Shown: piece after piece, positions 35,156-44,535 of the stretch
How the letters are laid out: every line of letters starts with the position of its first letter
Position numbering within the stretch: the stretch's first letter is position 1
Assembly: GCF_049808615.1 (NCBI RefSeq)
Contig: NZ_JBNCAN010000027.1
Location: 1 to 61,604, forward strand
Direction of reading: 5' to 3'
Origin: Modicisalibacter sp049808615
GTDB lineage: Bacteria; Pseudomonadota; Gammaproteobacteria; Pseudomonadales; Halomonadaceae
DNA length: 61,604 nt
Program-made: the position numbers and the translations under genes
Notes under the pieces: generated by a model
What the model saw: the letters and a program-made list of their open reading frames with translations, nothing else
Database searches by the model: none
Told to the model about the DNA's origin: nothing

Positions 35156-36188
35156 TGTCGGATTCCTTGGCGCCGGGCATCAGACCGGGGGCGAACTTGT
35201 TGGTGGGGGCGACATGGTCGATCAGCTGGCGTACACGCAGTGCGCGCTGAGCATTCTGGCTGCCGAATTCACAGTTCATGACCGGCACGCCATCGACGCG
35301 TGCCGACACGATGTCGGGTAAATCGATAGGAAGCACATCACCCATCTTGAGCGACATGACCTGGCTGATACTGGCGGCAATCTCCACGAAATCGGCGACC
35401 AGCTCGATTTGCGAATGCCTGATCTCGCCGGCCATGCGCTGGCCCCACTGGCGATCCTCTTCCGCATTGTTGTCCGTGAGCGGACCGGAAAGGCGCTCGC
35501 GCATCGGCTCGATCATCGAATAGGGCATGCAGATCTGAAAATCGCTGGCAAGGTTGCCGACTTCCAGATGGAAGGTGCTGGTCACCACGATTTCGTTGGG
35601 CGAGCTGGTGATATTGGCAAAGCGAACCTGCATCTCCGAGCGCACGTAATCGATTTCCAGCGGGAAAACCGATTTCCAGGCATCCTGATAGGAGTCGATG
35701 GCCAGATGCAGCAGACGCTGAATGATGCGCTGCTCGGTATGCGTGAATTCGCGGCCTTCCGACTTGGTCAAGAAGCGCCCGTCGCCACCGAACAGATTGT
35801 CGACCACCATGAACACCAGATTGGGAGGAAACACCACCAGAGCGGTGCCTCTCAGCGGTTTCATGGTGATCAGATTGACATTGGTGGGCACCGGCAAATG
35901 CCGCGAGAAATCGCTATAGCTTTGATAGCGCACGCTCTCCACGGTGATATCGGCGCTGCGTCGCAGGAGATTGAACAGGCTCATGCGAAACTGACGGGCA
36001 AAGCGCTCGTTGATGATATCCAGCGCATGCAAGCGCTCGCGGATGATGCGGTGTTGAGTCGCGGGATCGTAGGGGCGGATGCGTGCCGCCGTCGATGAAT
36101 CGCCACCATCGCCGGCTTCGTCATCGCCGCTGACGCCCTTCAGGAGGGCGTCTATCTCATCCTGCGAAAGCAGATCGTCTTGAGACAT
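35148..36188 (-). CDS. fliM: Flagellar motor switch protein FliM
   Basis: The 346-residue switch protein carries the CheY-P binding N-terminus (DLLSQDEIDALLKGV), a CheC-like middle domain and a C-terminal SpoA domain (MKMGDVLP-like LKMGDVLPIDLPD). The ATG at 36188 gives the family N-terminus; the longer open frame upstream enters fliL. Its stop overlaps the fliN start by 8 bp. Confidence 0.96.
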   Translation of the reverse strand: MSQDDLLSQDEIDALLKGVSGDDEAGDGGDSSTAARIRPYDPATQHRIIRERLHALDIINERFARQFRMSLFNLLRRSADITVESVRYQSYSDFSRHLPVPTNVNLITMKPLRGTALVVFPPNLVFMVVDNLFGGDGRFLTKSEGREFTHTEQRIIQRLLHLAIDSYQDAWKSVFPLEIDYVRSEMQVRFANITSSPNEIVVTSTFHLEVGNLASDFQICMPYSMIEPMRERLSGPLTDNNAEEDRQWGQRMAGEIRHSQIELVADFVEIAASISQVMSLKMGDVLPIDLPDIVSARVDGVPVMNCEFGSQNAQRALRVRQLIDHVAPTNKFAPGLMPGAKESDND

Positions 36189-36195
36189 GGTGTCC

Positions 36196-36690
36196 CTATT
36201 GCACGATGAAGTCGGTGTAGAGCACGTCGTCGATCGCGAGATCCGGCTGGGGATCACTGAACGGCTCATCGAAAAGTGCCAGAATCTCGCTGGCTACGGC
36301 TTTCTTGCCTGCCGGGCGCGTCAATTCTTCCGCATTCTGGTCGGACAGCAGAAGAAGAAGCCGGCTGCGAAGCTGAGGCATGTTCTGCTCGATCAGGCCA
36401 GCGGTCTCTTCATTGCCGACCTTGAAGGACAGGCCGATGTACAGAAGACGCTGCTCGTAATTATCGCTTTGCACATTGACGGTGAAGGGCGAGACGGTCA
36501 CGAAGATCGGTGTCGGGGCAACGACCGCCTTGGCTTCCTCTTCTGGCTGGTGGTCATCGGCATTGGCCGGAGTGTTCAGATCCAGCAGGTAATACACGCC
36601 GGCGGAACTTGCCATCGAGATCACGATGATCACGATGCCGAGTAGCCACCAGGGCTTCCCGTTTTTTTTCTCAGATTGATTCTTGGCCAT
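36196..36690 (-). CDS. fliL: Flagellar basal-body-associated protein FliL
   Basis: The 164-residue inner-membrane protein has one N-terminal helix after a basic start (WWLLGIVIIVISMASSAGVYYLL, about 14-36) and a periplasmic domain (TPIFVTVSPFTVNVQSDN, LYIGLSFKVGNEETAGLIEQ). FliL supports stator function. It is the first gene of the fliLMNOPQR run on the minus strand. Confidence 0.93.
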   Translation of the reverse strand: MAKNQSEKKNGKPWWLLGIVIIVISMASSAGVYYLLDLNTPANADDHQPEEEAKAVVAPTPIFVTVSPFTVNVQSDNYEQRLLYIGLSFKVGNEETAGLIEQNMPQLRSRLLLLLSDQNAEELTRPAGKKAVASEILALFDEPFSDPQPDLAIDDVLYTDFIVQ

Positions 36691-36825
36691 AGTGGGTGTT
36701 CGCCATCGTTGATCGGTGATTGCAAGAGGATTATGGCGGCAGCACGGTCGTTGATATGGACGGAAAAGGCTGCCGATATGAGCTCATCTTTAGCTTTTGC
36801 TACATTCTCGATGGATGTCATCGGC

Positions 36826-36858
36826 AAAACGCCCGGATCGTTGAGGACGAGCCGGGCG
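36826..36858 (-). terminator. Intrinsic terminator after fliK
   Basis: On the minus strand CGCCCGG and CCGGGCG form a 7-bp stem around a 15-nt loop, followed by TTTT. It separates the fliFGHIJK run from fliL, which lies downstream in the same direction. Confidence 0.65.
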
Positions 36859-36880
36859 TGGGAAGTATTACAGTGATCGC

Positions 36881-38215
36881 TTAGGCGTAGAGGTTGACCC
36901 GACCGTTCATATCGAGGTTTTGCGGGGTCATGATCAAGGACTCCGATTCATCGCTTGCTGCAGTGCCTACCGACGAATCCGCCAGCAGGGCGCCGTCCTG
37001 TTCAGCCGATTGATCATCCCCGCGCTGTTGGTGCTGACCGACCATGGCTTCACCGAGCTGAATGCCGCTTTCCGCAAGCGCTTCACGCAGCTGAGGGATG
37101 GCCTGCTCGATAGCGGCGCGTACATGGGGATTGGCCGAAGAGAACTGGGCCTGAGCCAGATGATCGTCCATCTTTAGGCTGATGCTCACCGGTCCAAGTT
37201 CCGCTGGATGCAGGTAAAGCTCGACGCGTTGATTGCCTCGCTGGTGCATCGATACCAACTGCTGCCCTAATCCCTGCTGCCATTGAGCGGAGGCCAGCGG
37301 GGCAGTGAGCGTTGGCTGACTGATGCCTTGAGGCTGACCGGCGATCTGCGAAGACGTGCCGGGTGCGCCCGTGCCCGCCGCGGGTATTCCCTGGCCGATG
37401 AAGGCTTCCGAACCGCCGCGTCCACCCATGCCGGCGTCATTGCCACTAGCGGTGGCAATCGCCTCGACGAAGGTGCCGATTGGCTGAGTGCCGGTTGCCG
37501 TCATGCCGTCTTGAGTCAGAGCGCCCGCTTGAGACAGGGCGCCCGCTTGAGACAGGGCGCCGGACTGATTTTGCGACGTCAGTGTTTGATGGCGAAGGGC
37601 GCCGTTGTCGAACGCGCGCCTCGCGACAGCATCGCCCAGCCCCTGATTTGCCAGCGTGAGTGATTCGTTGCCTGCCGGTGCGCCATTTCCTTGCTGAGCC
37701 TGGGCGATGAGATCCAGGCGTTGACGGATCGAGGCAAGGCCAGGCATTTCGTCCGGCTTCCCGGTTGCGCCGATGGATTGGCTTGCCTGGGTGCCACCCT
37801 TCAGAACACTGGTCTGGGCTTGAATGTCGTTGCCCAGGATAGTGGCGATGTGCTGTGCAAGGGGCGTCAATTCCGCCGGGGTTGGCATCCCGCTGGTCAT
37901 GGCATCGATGATGGACGCTTCTTCTCCGGATAATTCGATGCCGGATTCGAGCTTGTCCAGCAGCTTTTCGAGAGAAGCGTTGCCCGTCGTACCGCCCAGA
38001 ACCGTTCCTCCGTGCCCCTTGACCGCAGCATTGCCACTGGCGATCAGCGACAACGCATTTTTAGCGGTGCCCGAGTCTGCGTCGCCAAGCGATTTGGACG
38101 AATGGCCGGCTTGTTGATAAAGCTGAGCGAATTTGGCGCCATTCCCGGAGTCGCCCTTGGCGTTCTGAGTCACGGGGGAGGCCCCTTGGGGGGTAAGCAG
38201 TTGTGAAATTTCCAT
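36881..38215 (-). CDS. fliK: Flagellar hook-length control protein FliK
   Basis: FliK is the secreted ruler that switches export specificity. The 444-residue protein is low-complexity Gly/Ala/Gln/Ser for most of its length. It ends with the Flg_hook domain (about 330-420: GQQLVSMHQRGNQRVELYLHPAELGPVSISLKM and AAIEQAIPQLREALAESGIQLGEAMV). A short internal repeat LSQAGA occurs around residues 220-232. The poorly conserved body is normal for FliK. Confidence 0.93.
   Translation of the reverse strand: MEISQLLTPQGASPVTQNAKGDSGNGAKFAQLYQQAGHSSKSLGDADSGTAKNALSLIASGNAAVKGHGGTVLGGTTGNASLEKLLDKLESGIELSGEEASIIDAMTSGMPTPAELTPLAQHIATILGNDIQAQTSVLKGGTQASQSIGATGKPDEMPGLASIRQRLDLIAQAQQGNGAPAGNESLTLANQGLGDAVARRAFDNGALRHQTLTSQNQSGALSQAGALSQAGALTQDGMTATGTQPIGTFVEAIATASGNDAGMGGRGGSEAFIGQGIPAAGTGAPGTSSQIAGQPQGISQPTLTAPLASAQWQQGLGQQLVSMHQRGNQRVELYLHPAELGPVSISLKMDDHLAQAQFSSANPHVRAAIEQAIPQLREALAESGIQLGEAMVGQHQQRGDDQSAEQDGALLADSSVGTAASDESESLIMTPQNLDMNGRVNLYA
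37521..37556. repeat. Two perfect 18-bp tandem copies inside fliK
   Basis: GCGCCCGCTTGAGACAGG occurs twice head to tail (37521-37538, 37539-37556) with degenerate partial copies at both sides. It encodes LSQAGA repeats. Because the unit is 18 bp, slippage would change FliK length by six residues without a frameshift. Confidence 0.85.
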
Positions 38216-38229
38216 GAAGCGACGCCTCC

Positions 38230-38700
38230 TCAGTGGCTGGAACCGGAGTGTTCTTGTTGTGCCCGGCGACGAAACCGCATGCCGGCGCTCATTTCATCCG
38301 CCATCCGCTGCTCGCTGCGTGTCCTGCGTTGGCGCTCGGCGATATCGCGACGGTCGACTAGGGTGTCGTAGGCGGATAGCCGGCGCTGCTCGCTCTGCCA
38401 GCGTAGTTGTCCCTGGGTCAATTGGGCTTCGCGCTCGGCCAGGGTGTGGCGTGAGCGCGCGATGGCGTTGTCCAGGGAAAGTAGAAATTGCTGATAGTTG
38501 CCCCAGCTATCGGGGCCAATGCCGGATTCCATGGTCGTCTGCAGTTTCTGACGGTACTCATGACGGTACTGCAGCAGCGTGTCGAGCTGCATCTTGGCTT
38601 CTTGTTGAGCGCGACGCAGACCCCCCAGCTCCATACCGGCATTGTCCCGGGAATCCCGGGCCAAAGTGATCAGAGTGTCCAGTGGTGTCGATTTTGTCAT
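38230..38700 (-). CDS. fliJ: Flagellar export protein FliJ
   Basis: The 156-residue protein is almost wholly coiled coil (LRRAQQEAKMQLDTLLQYRHEYRQKLQ), as expected for FliJ, the central stalk of the FliHIJ ATPase. It starts 39 bp after fliI and ends 14 bp before fliK. Confidence 0.92.
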   Translation of the reverse strand: MTKSTPLDTLITLARDSRDNAGMELGGLRRAQQEAKMQLDTLLQYRHEYRQKLQTTMESGIGPDSWGNYQQFLLSLDNAIARSRHTLAEREAQLTQGQLRWQSEQRRLSAYDTLVDRRDIAERQRRTRSEQRMADEMSAGMRFRRRAQQEHSGSSH

Positions 38701-38739
38701 GATGTCGTTTCCTTCTTGTCTTGCGCCCTGGGGTTACCG

Positions 38740-40149
38740 TCAAACCGGTAACAGGACGTTCAACGCCTGGTGCGTTTGAGTGATATCGGCCCGTTCATCG
38801 ATGCGCTGTTGCAGAAATTGCTCCAGCTTGGGTTGCATCATCACGGCCTGGTCGAGTTGTGGATCATGCCCCGGCGTATAGGCGCCGACGCTGATCAAAT
38901 CCTGGTTGCGCTGGTAGCGCGACATCATCTGTTTGAAGCGCTGGGATTGGCGCTGTTGTTCGTTGCTGACGATGGCGGTCATGGCGCGGCTGATCGAGGC
39001 TTCGATATCGATGGCCGGGTAGTGGCCACTCTCCGCCAGGGAGCGGGAGAGCACGATGTGGCCATCGAGAATCGCCCGGGCGGAATCCGCGATCGGATCC
39101 TGCTGATCGTCGCCTTCCGTGAGCACCGTGTAGAAAGCAGTGATCGATCCGCCGCCCTTCATGCCGTTGCCGGCGCGCTCCACCAGACCGGGGAGCTTGG
39201 CGAATACCGAGGGTGGATAGCCCTTGGTGGCCGGCGGCTCTCCGATGGCCAAGGCAATCTCACGCTGCGCCATGGCGTAACGGGTCAGAGAATCCATGAT
39301 CAGCAGTACATCTTGCCCGGCATCCCGAAATCCCTCCGCCAGTCGGGTGGCATAGGCGGCACCCTGCAAGCGCTGCAGCGGTGAGGTATCCGCCGGCGCG
39401 GCGACGACCACAGCGCGGCGACGCCCCTCGGCACCCAGGATGTTGTTGATGAAATCCTGCACCTCGCGACCGCGTTCGCCGATCAGCCCGACCACGATCA
39501 CATCCGCTTTGGTGTAGCGTGCCATCATGCCCAGCAGGACCGATTTACCCACTCCGGAGCCGGCGAACAAGCCCATACGCTGTCCACGACCAACACTCAA
39601 TAAACCATTGATGGCGCGAATACCCACATCGATTTGTGTCTCGATGGGGGCGCGAGCCATGGGATTGAGCGGGGTGGCCGCCAGCGGTGCGTGAGGCGCA
39701 TCCGTAAGCGGCTCCAGGCCGTCCAGCGGCCGGCCATTGCCATCCACCACGCGACCCAGCAGGCTTTCGCCCAGGGGGAAGCGTCGTGCACTATTGCCCT
39801 GACCACCTTCGCCAAGCGGAAATACCCGAGCGCCGGGGAGCAGCCCGCTGATTTCTTCCAGCGGCATCAAAAACAGCTTTTCCCCAGAGAAACCGACCAC
39901 TTCCGCTTCCGCAAAGCGTTCGCTATCAAGCGCTGCGGCTGTCGTTGAAGAAGGCGGCGAGATCTCGATACGACAGGCGCTACCCAGGGGCACCCGCAAG
40001 CCGATCGCTTCGAGGACCAGGCCGGTCGCCCGCACGATACGGCCACTTGCGCGATAAGAGGGGGTGCCCTGTACGCGGCGCTGGACACCCGCTAAGGCAT
40101 CCTGCCAATGGCGCTGATGCGCATTGACGGACTCCACGGCGGCGCTCAT
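38740..40149 (-). CDS. fliI: Flagellum-specific ATP synthase FliI
   Basis: The 469-residue F1-beta-like ATPase energises export substrate unfolding. Walker A is in GLFAGSGVGKSVLLGMMARY and Walker B in DVLLIMDSLTRYA. The catalytic region GERGREVQDFI and the signature GGSITAFYTVLTEGDDQQDPIAD are intact. Its ATG overlaps the fliH stop (ATGA). Confidence 0.97.
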   Translation of the reverse strand: MSAAVESVNAHQRHWQDALAGVQRRVQGTPSYRASGRIVRATGLVLEAIGLRVPLGSACRIEISPPSSTTAAALDSERFAEAEVVGFSGEKLFLMPLEEISGLLPGARVFPLGEGGQGNSARRFPLGESLLGRVVDGNGRPLDGLEPLTDAPHAPLAATPLNPMARAPIETQIDVGIRAINGLLSVGRGQRMGLFAGSGVGKSVLLGMMARYTKADVIVVGLIGERGREVQDFINNILGAEGRRRAVVVAAPADTSPLQRLQGAAYATRLAEGFRDAGQDVLLIMDSLTRYAMAQREIALAIGEPPATKGYPPSVFAKLPGLVERAGNGMKGGGSITAFYTVLTEGDDQQDPIADSARAILDGHIVLSRSLAESGHYPAIDIEASISRAMTAIVSNEQQRQSQRFKQMMSRYQRNQDLISVGAYTPGHDPQLDQAVMMQPKLEQFLQQRIDERADITQTHQALNVLLPV

Positions 40150-40883
40150 GAGGAGCCTCCCGGTATATTGTCGCTGTTATGACGACGACGCACCTTGCCG
40201 GCGATGGCCTCCCAGCGGGACTCGAAGGTGGCATCGAGCTCGCCACTGGCGCTGGTGGCGCGACAGCCGCCGCGGGTAATCAGGTCGTCCGGTTGAAGCT
40301 GCCAGCCCGCCGCTTCGAATTCGGCGCCCAGTTGCGTCTTGACCAGCAGCAGGTCTTCCGGGTGTAACCAGAGGCGAGGGCGACCGGAAAGCGCCGGTTC
40401 CACGTGCAGCAATTCACGCACGATGGCCAGCACCTGTTCCGGCTGCGCTTCAAGTGCTTCGCCGGCGAGCTGACGTCCAGCGGTCAGGGCAAGATCCGCC
40501 AGGCGTTCGGCGATTTCGTCATCGAGACCGGCTAGGGCGTTTTGAAACTGCTCGGCCAAGGAAAGCAGGGGGTCAAGCGTTTGTTGGGTTTGGCGCTGAA
40601 GCTCCTCTTCGCCCGCCACGCGGCCTTCGCTCACGCCCTGCTCGAAGCCGGCCTGCTTCCCCTGTTTGAAGCCTTCCGCATAGGCGGCGTCATAAGCTTC
40701 CTGACGTGCCTTCTTGCGTTCCGCTTCGAGTTCGGCGCTGCGCCGCAGTGCCTGCTGACGAATGGCGTCCTGGCGCGAACGTTCGCGGTTAGGCTCCGCG
40801 CATTCCGTCAGGTCCAGCTCATCCATCTGCCAGCGGCGCCAGTCACCCTTGTCCTGTCCTGGCAAGTTCGCCCAGTTAGACAT
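40146..40883 (-). CDS. fliH: Flagellar export regulator FliH
   Basis: The 245-residue peripheral stator of FliI has a Trp-bearing N-terminus (MSNWANLPGQDKGDWRRWQM), the segment that in E. coli docks to FlhA/FliN. Then comes a charged coiled coil with AxxxG-type repeats (AYAEGFKQGKQAGFEQGVSE) and a C-terminal V-ATPase-E-like domain. The ATG at 40883 was preferred to a GTG five codons upstream. Confidence 0.92.
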   Translation of the reverse strand: MSNWANLPGQDKGDWRRWQMDELDLTECAEPNRERSRQDAIRQQALRRSAELEAERKKARQEAYDAAYAEGFKQGKQAGFEQGVSEGRVAGEEELQRQTQQTLDPLLSLAEQFQNALAGLDDEIAERLADLALTAGRQLAGEALEAQPEQVLAIVRELLHVEPALSGRPRLWLHPEDLLLVKTQLGAEFEAAGWQLQPDDLITRGGCRATSASGELDATFESRWEAIAGKVRRRHNSDNIPGGSS

Positions 40884-41871
40884 AGCTGTCGTCTCCACCG
40901 CTCAGCACGATCTCGCCGTTTTCGGCCAGGCGCCGCACCACCTGCAGGATCGCTTTCTGCTCGTTCTCGACCTGGGAGACGCGAATCGGGCCGCGCGCCT
41001 CGAGGTCCTCGGTGAGCAACTGGGCAGCACGCTGAGACATGTTGGAGGTGAACTTCTCGACCAGTTCGTTGGGCGCACCCTTGAGCGCCACCACCAGGGA
41101 ATTGGTGTCGATCTCCTTGAGAATGAGCTGGATACCGCGACTGTCGATATCGACGATATTCTCGAACAGGAACATCTCGTCGATGATCTTCTGTGCCAGC
41201 TCCTCGCTGTGAGCGCGCACGTTCTCGATGATGGCCTCTTCCTGAGCCGTGTTCATCAGGTTGAGGATCTCCGCTGCGGTTCTTGCGCCACCCATCTTGC
41301 TGCGCTTGAGATTCTGGCCGTCGAGCATGCCGCCGAGTACTTCCGTCAGTTCCTGCAGGGCCGCGGGTTGCACACCGCTGAAGGTCGCGATCCGCAGCAC
41401 CACATCGTTACGTTGCTTTTCATTGAACAGCTCGAGGATGTCGGCGGCCTGATGACGCTCCAGATGCACCAGGATGGTGGCAATGATCTGCGGATGCTCG
41501 TCGCGAATCAGCTCCGCCACCATCGATGGCTCAAGCATATTAAGCGAATCGATGCCCGAGTTGGCCCCCTTGGCATCGAGGATGTCCTCGATCAGGCTCG
41601 AGGCACGCTCATTGCCCAGTGCCTTGGTCAACACCGCACGAATGTGCTCGCTGGTATGCAGGTTAAGCGCGGCGAACTGCTCGGCCTCGTCATGAAACTC
41701 ATCGAGTACCTGGCGCATCTCTTCATGAGAGATTTGGTTGAGCTGAGCCATCTCCATGCCCAGCGCTTCGACGTCCTTGGCCGATAGATACTTGAATATT
41801 TCCGCAGCGCTGTCTTCATCCAGGGACAGCAACAGAATGGCGCTGCGACGGGCGCCGGTCATCTTAGTCAT
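40876..41871 (-). CDS. fliG: Flagellar motor switch protein FliG
   Basis: The 331-residue rotor protein couples stators to the MS ring. It has an N-terminal FliF-binding domain (TGARRSAILLLSLDEDSAAEIF), the middle EHPQ motif (IRDEHPQIIATILVHLE) and the C-terminal torque helix (MFLFENIVDIDSRGIQLILKEID) with its charged residues. The start overlaps the fliF stop by 8 bp; an ATG at 41862 is the alternative. Confidence 0.96.
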   Translation of the reverse strand: MTKMTGARRSAILLLSLDEDSAAEIFKYLSAKDVEALGMEMAQLNQISHEEMRQVLDEFHDEAEQFAALNLHTSEHIRAVLTKALGNERASSLIEDILDAKGANSGIDSLNMLEPSMVAELIRDEHPQIIATILVHLERHQAADILELFNEKQRNDVVLRIATFSGVQPAALQELTEVLGGMLDGQNLKRSKMGGARTAAEILNLMNTAQEEAIIENVRAHSEELAQKIIDEMFLFENIVDIDSRGIQLILKEIDTNSLVVALKGAPNELVEKFTSNMSQRAAQLLTEDLEARGPIRVSQVENEQKAILQVVRRLAENGEIVLSGGDDSYV

Positions 41872-43594
41872 GTTCTTTCATCCAGCCTTTGACGACGAGA
41901 GCGACCATGCGCGGATCTTCCTGGGCCATCTCCCGCGCTGCCTTGAGGTTCTGTTCGTAGGCCGAGGCGCCACGGCGGCGAGGACGGGGTTGCGGCATCT
42001 CATCCTCGAATTTGTTATCTGCGGTTCTATTGGAAGATGAGTCCATGACCATTCCCGGACTCGCCTGCGCTGGAGCAGGGAGTGCCTGGCTATGACGCTT
42101 GACCAAGGGGCGTAGCACCATGAACCACAGGAACAGCGCAGCCAAGGCGACCAGCAGGTAACGCCCCAGGGTCATGGCCAGATTGATGGCTTGAGCGGTC
42201 TGCCACCAGGGCAGAGGCTCCAGGGTATCGTCGCGCTGAGCAAAGCTTGAGTTGACCACTTCGATAGCGTCGCCCCGAGCCTCGGAGAAGCCCATGGCCT
42301 GTCGCACCAGCCGCTTGATCTGAGCCAGTTCGTTATCGTTCAACGGCTCGCGAACGGTTTGACCTTCTTCGTTGATGCCGTCGCGATAGTTGACCACCAC
42401 GGCAACCGAAAGGCGCTCGACACGACCGCGACGATACTGAATGTGCTCGACGCTGCGATCGACTTCGTAGTTGACCACATCGTCACGATCCATGCGGCTA
42501 GGCGGCTTGTTTTTATTGGTTTGATCGACATTGCCTTCGTCGTCTTCGGTCGTTTCAGCCCCCTGATCGATGGGTGAGGCAACGGTACCTGGCGGGGTGT
42601 TGGTCAAGGCGCCGGGAATACCGCGGCCCAGGTCATCACCACCGGTATAGGATTCACTGACCTGACGGCTACGCACCGCCGCTTCGTTCGGGGGCTGATT
42701 GGGACTGTAGCGTTCCGCGGTCTGCTCCCGGGAGGCGAAATCGATCTGGGCAGCGACCTGAGCGCGCACATTGTCAGGGCCGAGGATGGGGGAAAGAATG
42801 CGTTCGATGCGCTGCTGATAGGAGCGTTCGACTTCCTGGATATAACTCAGCTGGGTGCCATCGAGATCGCCCAGGCTGCTGCCGCTGCGTGAGAGCAGGC
42901 GCCCGTTCTGATCGACCACGGTGACCGCCTCTGAAGCAAGCTCCGGCACGCTGCTGGCGACCATGTGCACGATGGCATTGATCTGACCATCACCTAGCAC
43001 GCGACCAGGCTCCAGGGTCAATACCACGGAGGCCTTGGCGGGTTCGCGCTCCCGCACGAACACCGACGACTTGGCCATGGCCAGATGAACGCGAGCCTGA
43101 GCGACCGGGCCCAGGGCCTCCATCGAACGAATGAGTTCGCCTTCCAGGCCGCGTTGATAATTGAGTTGCTCGGTGAACTGGCTGACACCAAAGGCCTGGT
43201 CGTCCATCAGCTCGAAACCGACATTGCCACCCTGAGGGAGCCCCTGTTCGGCCAATTGCAGACGCAGCGTATGTACCTGATCCCCGGGTACCAGCAAGGC
43301 GCTACCGCCGTCATTGAAACGATAGGGAATGCCTCGGCTGTCCAGCTCGCTGATAATGCGACCGCCATCCGCATCGGTCAGATTGCTGTACAGCACTCGA
43401 TAGTCAGGGGTAGTGGCCCACAACAACAACGCCGCAAGAATGGCAATGGCGGCCGCTCCTGCAATCAGCAGGGGAACCATCGAGCTGCTGCGCAGTTTCG
43501 ACAAAAGATTCGATGCCGATGACGCCTTGGCATCCGATGCGTTGCGGCTGCCCTGAGGCGAAGTCGATTGAGTGGCCGAAGCAGCGTCGGTCAT
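41864..43594 (-). CDS. fliF: Flagellar MS-ring protein FliF
   Basis: The 576-residue inner-membrane ring protein has two membrane helices, near 38-62 (SMVPLLIAGAAAIAILAALLLW) and near 470-495 (YLLVALAALFLWFMVLRPLV). A large periplasmic region with the ring-building motifs lies between them (VLYSNLTDADGGRIISELDS; EVERSYQQRIERILSPILG). The C-terminal tail binds FliG. It is the first gene of the minus-strand fliFGHIJK run and divergent from fliE. Confidence 0.96.
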   Translation of the reverse strand: MTDAASATQSTSPQGSRNASDAKASSASNLLSKLRSSSMVPLLIAGAAAIAILAALLLWATTPDYRVLYSNLTDADGGRIISELDSRGIPYRFNDGGSALLVPGDQVHTLRLQLAEQGLPQGGNVGFELMDDQAFGVSQFTEQLNYQRGLEGELIRSMEALGPVAQARVHLAMAKSSVFVREREPAKASVVLTLEPGRVLGDGQINAIVHMVASSVPELASEAVTVVDQNGRLLSRSGSSLGDLDGTQLSYIQEVERSYQQRIERILSPILGPDNVRAQVAAQIDFASREQTAERYSPNQPPNEAAVRSRQVSESYTGGDDLGRGIPGALTNTPPGTVASPIDQGAETTEDDEGNVDQTNKNKPPSRMDRDDVVNYEVDRSVEHIQYRRGRVERLSVAVVVNYRDGINEEGQTVREPLNDNELAQIKRLVRQAMGFSEARGDAIEVVNSSFAQRDDTLEPLPWWQTAQAINLAMTLGRYLLVALAALFLWFMVLRPLVKRHSQALPAPAQASPGMVMDSSSNRTADNKFEDEMPQPRPRRRGASAYEQNLKAAREMAQEDPRMVALVVKGWMKEHD

Positions 43595-43892
43595 GCGCGC
43601 CTCCCGGCGTTGAAGATAATGCCCGCTAAGGCGATGTTGTGGGTGTCGGCCCGGTAGCCGCGGGTCAGTCCAGATAGCATGATGATGTCCGGCTCCAGCA
43701 TCCGTCTCGATTCGGCGTTCGGGGTGGTGTTATACGCTAGCCCTGAACGGTCGGGTGATGGAGGTCATTATCCGCATCGAAGGCAAGGCTAAAGGCAGGA
43801 AAAGGACGCGTTTTTTAGTTCATTTGCATGCATGAGGTGCGGTAAAGGGTTGATAGGCTTGCCATCACTATCAATCCGTTCAGGAGTTCCTC
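43595..43892. promoter_or_regulatory. Divergent fliF-fliE control region
   Basis: No gene is supported in these 298 bp. Promoters for both operons must lie here. The sequence TAAAGGGT...GCCATCAC near 43842 resembles a sigma-28 site poorly (10-bp spacer), and I found no clear sigma-54 or sigma-70 site. An AGGAG site precedes fliE. Confidence 0.4.
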
Positions 43893-44222
43893 ATGAGTGC
43901 ACCGGCCATTCAAGCGGCGCTGAGTCAAATGCAGAGTCTGGCGACCCAAGCCAGCGGTCAGGCCGCCAAGGGGCAGCAGTTATCCACGATGGTGGGCCAG
44001 GGTGGTTTTGCGGGTGAGCTGCAATCCTCGATACAGCGCATCAACCGGCTGCAGCAGACCGCCAACGCCAAGCTCGACGCCTTCCAGGCCGGCGACCCCG
44101 GCGTTGCGCTAAACGACGTGATGGTGGACATGCAAAAAGCCAGCGTTGGCTTTCAGATGGGCGTCCAGGTGCGAAACCGCCTGGTGACGGCCTACAAGGA
44201 CATCATGAACATGCAGGTCTGA
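43893..44222 (+). CDS. fliE: Flagellar hook-basal body protein FliE
   Basis: FliE joins the MS ring to the rod. The 109-residue protein ends with the family motif VMVDMQKASVGFQMGVQVRNRLVTAYKDIMNMQV. The length matches E. coli (104). It is transcribed opposite to fliF. Its last 15 coding bases are repeated at 44784-44798, on the far side of the brnTA pair. Confidence 0.95.
   Translation: MSAPAIQAALSQMQSLATQASGQAAKGQQLSTMVGQGGFAGELQSSIQRINRLQQTANAKLDAFQAGDPGVALNDVMVDMQKASVGFQMGVQVRNRLVTAYKDIMNMQV
44206..44220 (+). repeat. 15-bp direct repeat, left copy (end of fliE)
   Basis: TGAACATGCAGGTCT encodes the last codons of fliE, NMQV, just before the stop. An identical copy is at 44784-44798. Together they bound the 563-bp brnTA segment. 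Confidence 0.85.
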
Positions 44223-44262
44223 AATACGATTTCTTCTACTTATTTTTGTGCATACAATAAAT

Positions 44263-44535
44263 ATGAAATTATCCTTCGATGCACATGAGCGTGATCAGAC
44301 TCTCAAAGCGAGAGGGCTTGATTTGGAGGATGCAACCGACGTCTTTTCGGGCCACCATTTCACCTTGCGAGACGCTCGTAAGGACTATGCCGAGATACGT
44401 TATATTACGGTAGGCATGATGCAAGCTCGCATGGTCATCATTGTGTGGACTCCTCGCGATGGGGCACGTCGCATCATTTCCATGAGGAAAGCCAATGAGC
44501 GCGAACAGAGAAAATGCCGATCACGACTGGATTGA
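44263..44535 (+). CDS. brnT: BrnT-family ribonuclease toxin
   Basis: The 90-residue protein MKLSFDAHERDQTLKARGLD matches the BrnT (DUF497) pattern: F-D..K...N/R..KHG followed by A..VF, then R.Y......G....V.V.T.R....RIIS.RKA. It contains EIRYITVGMMQARMVIIVWTPR and RRIISMRKANEREQR. BrnT is a RelE-fold RNase. The usual opening 'WDxxKNxxNxxKHG' is altered, but the C-terminal catalytic motifs look intact. The ATG at 44263 is used. It overlaps brnA by 41 bp. Confidence 0.85.
   Translation: MKLSFDAHERDQTLKARGLDLEDATDVFSGHHFTLRDARKDYAEIRYITVGMMQARMVIIVWTPRDGARRIISMRKANEREQRKCRSRLD

Noticed and set aside
43842..43868. A sigma-28-like promoter before fliE
   Set aside because: TAAAGGGT and GCCATCAC are separated by 10 rather than 11 bp and the -10 matches poorly; fliE is usually an early gene.
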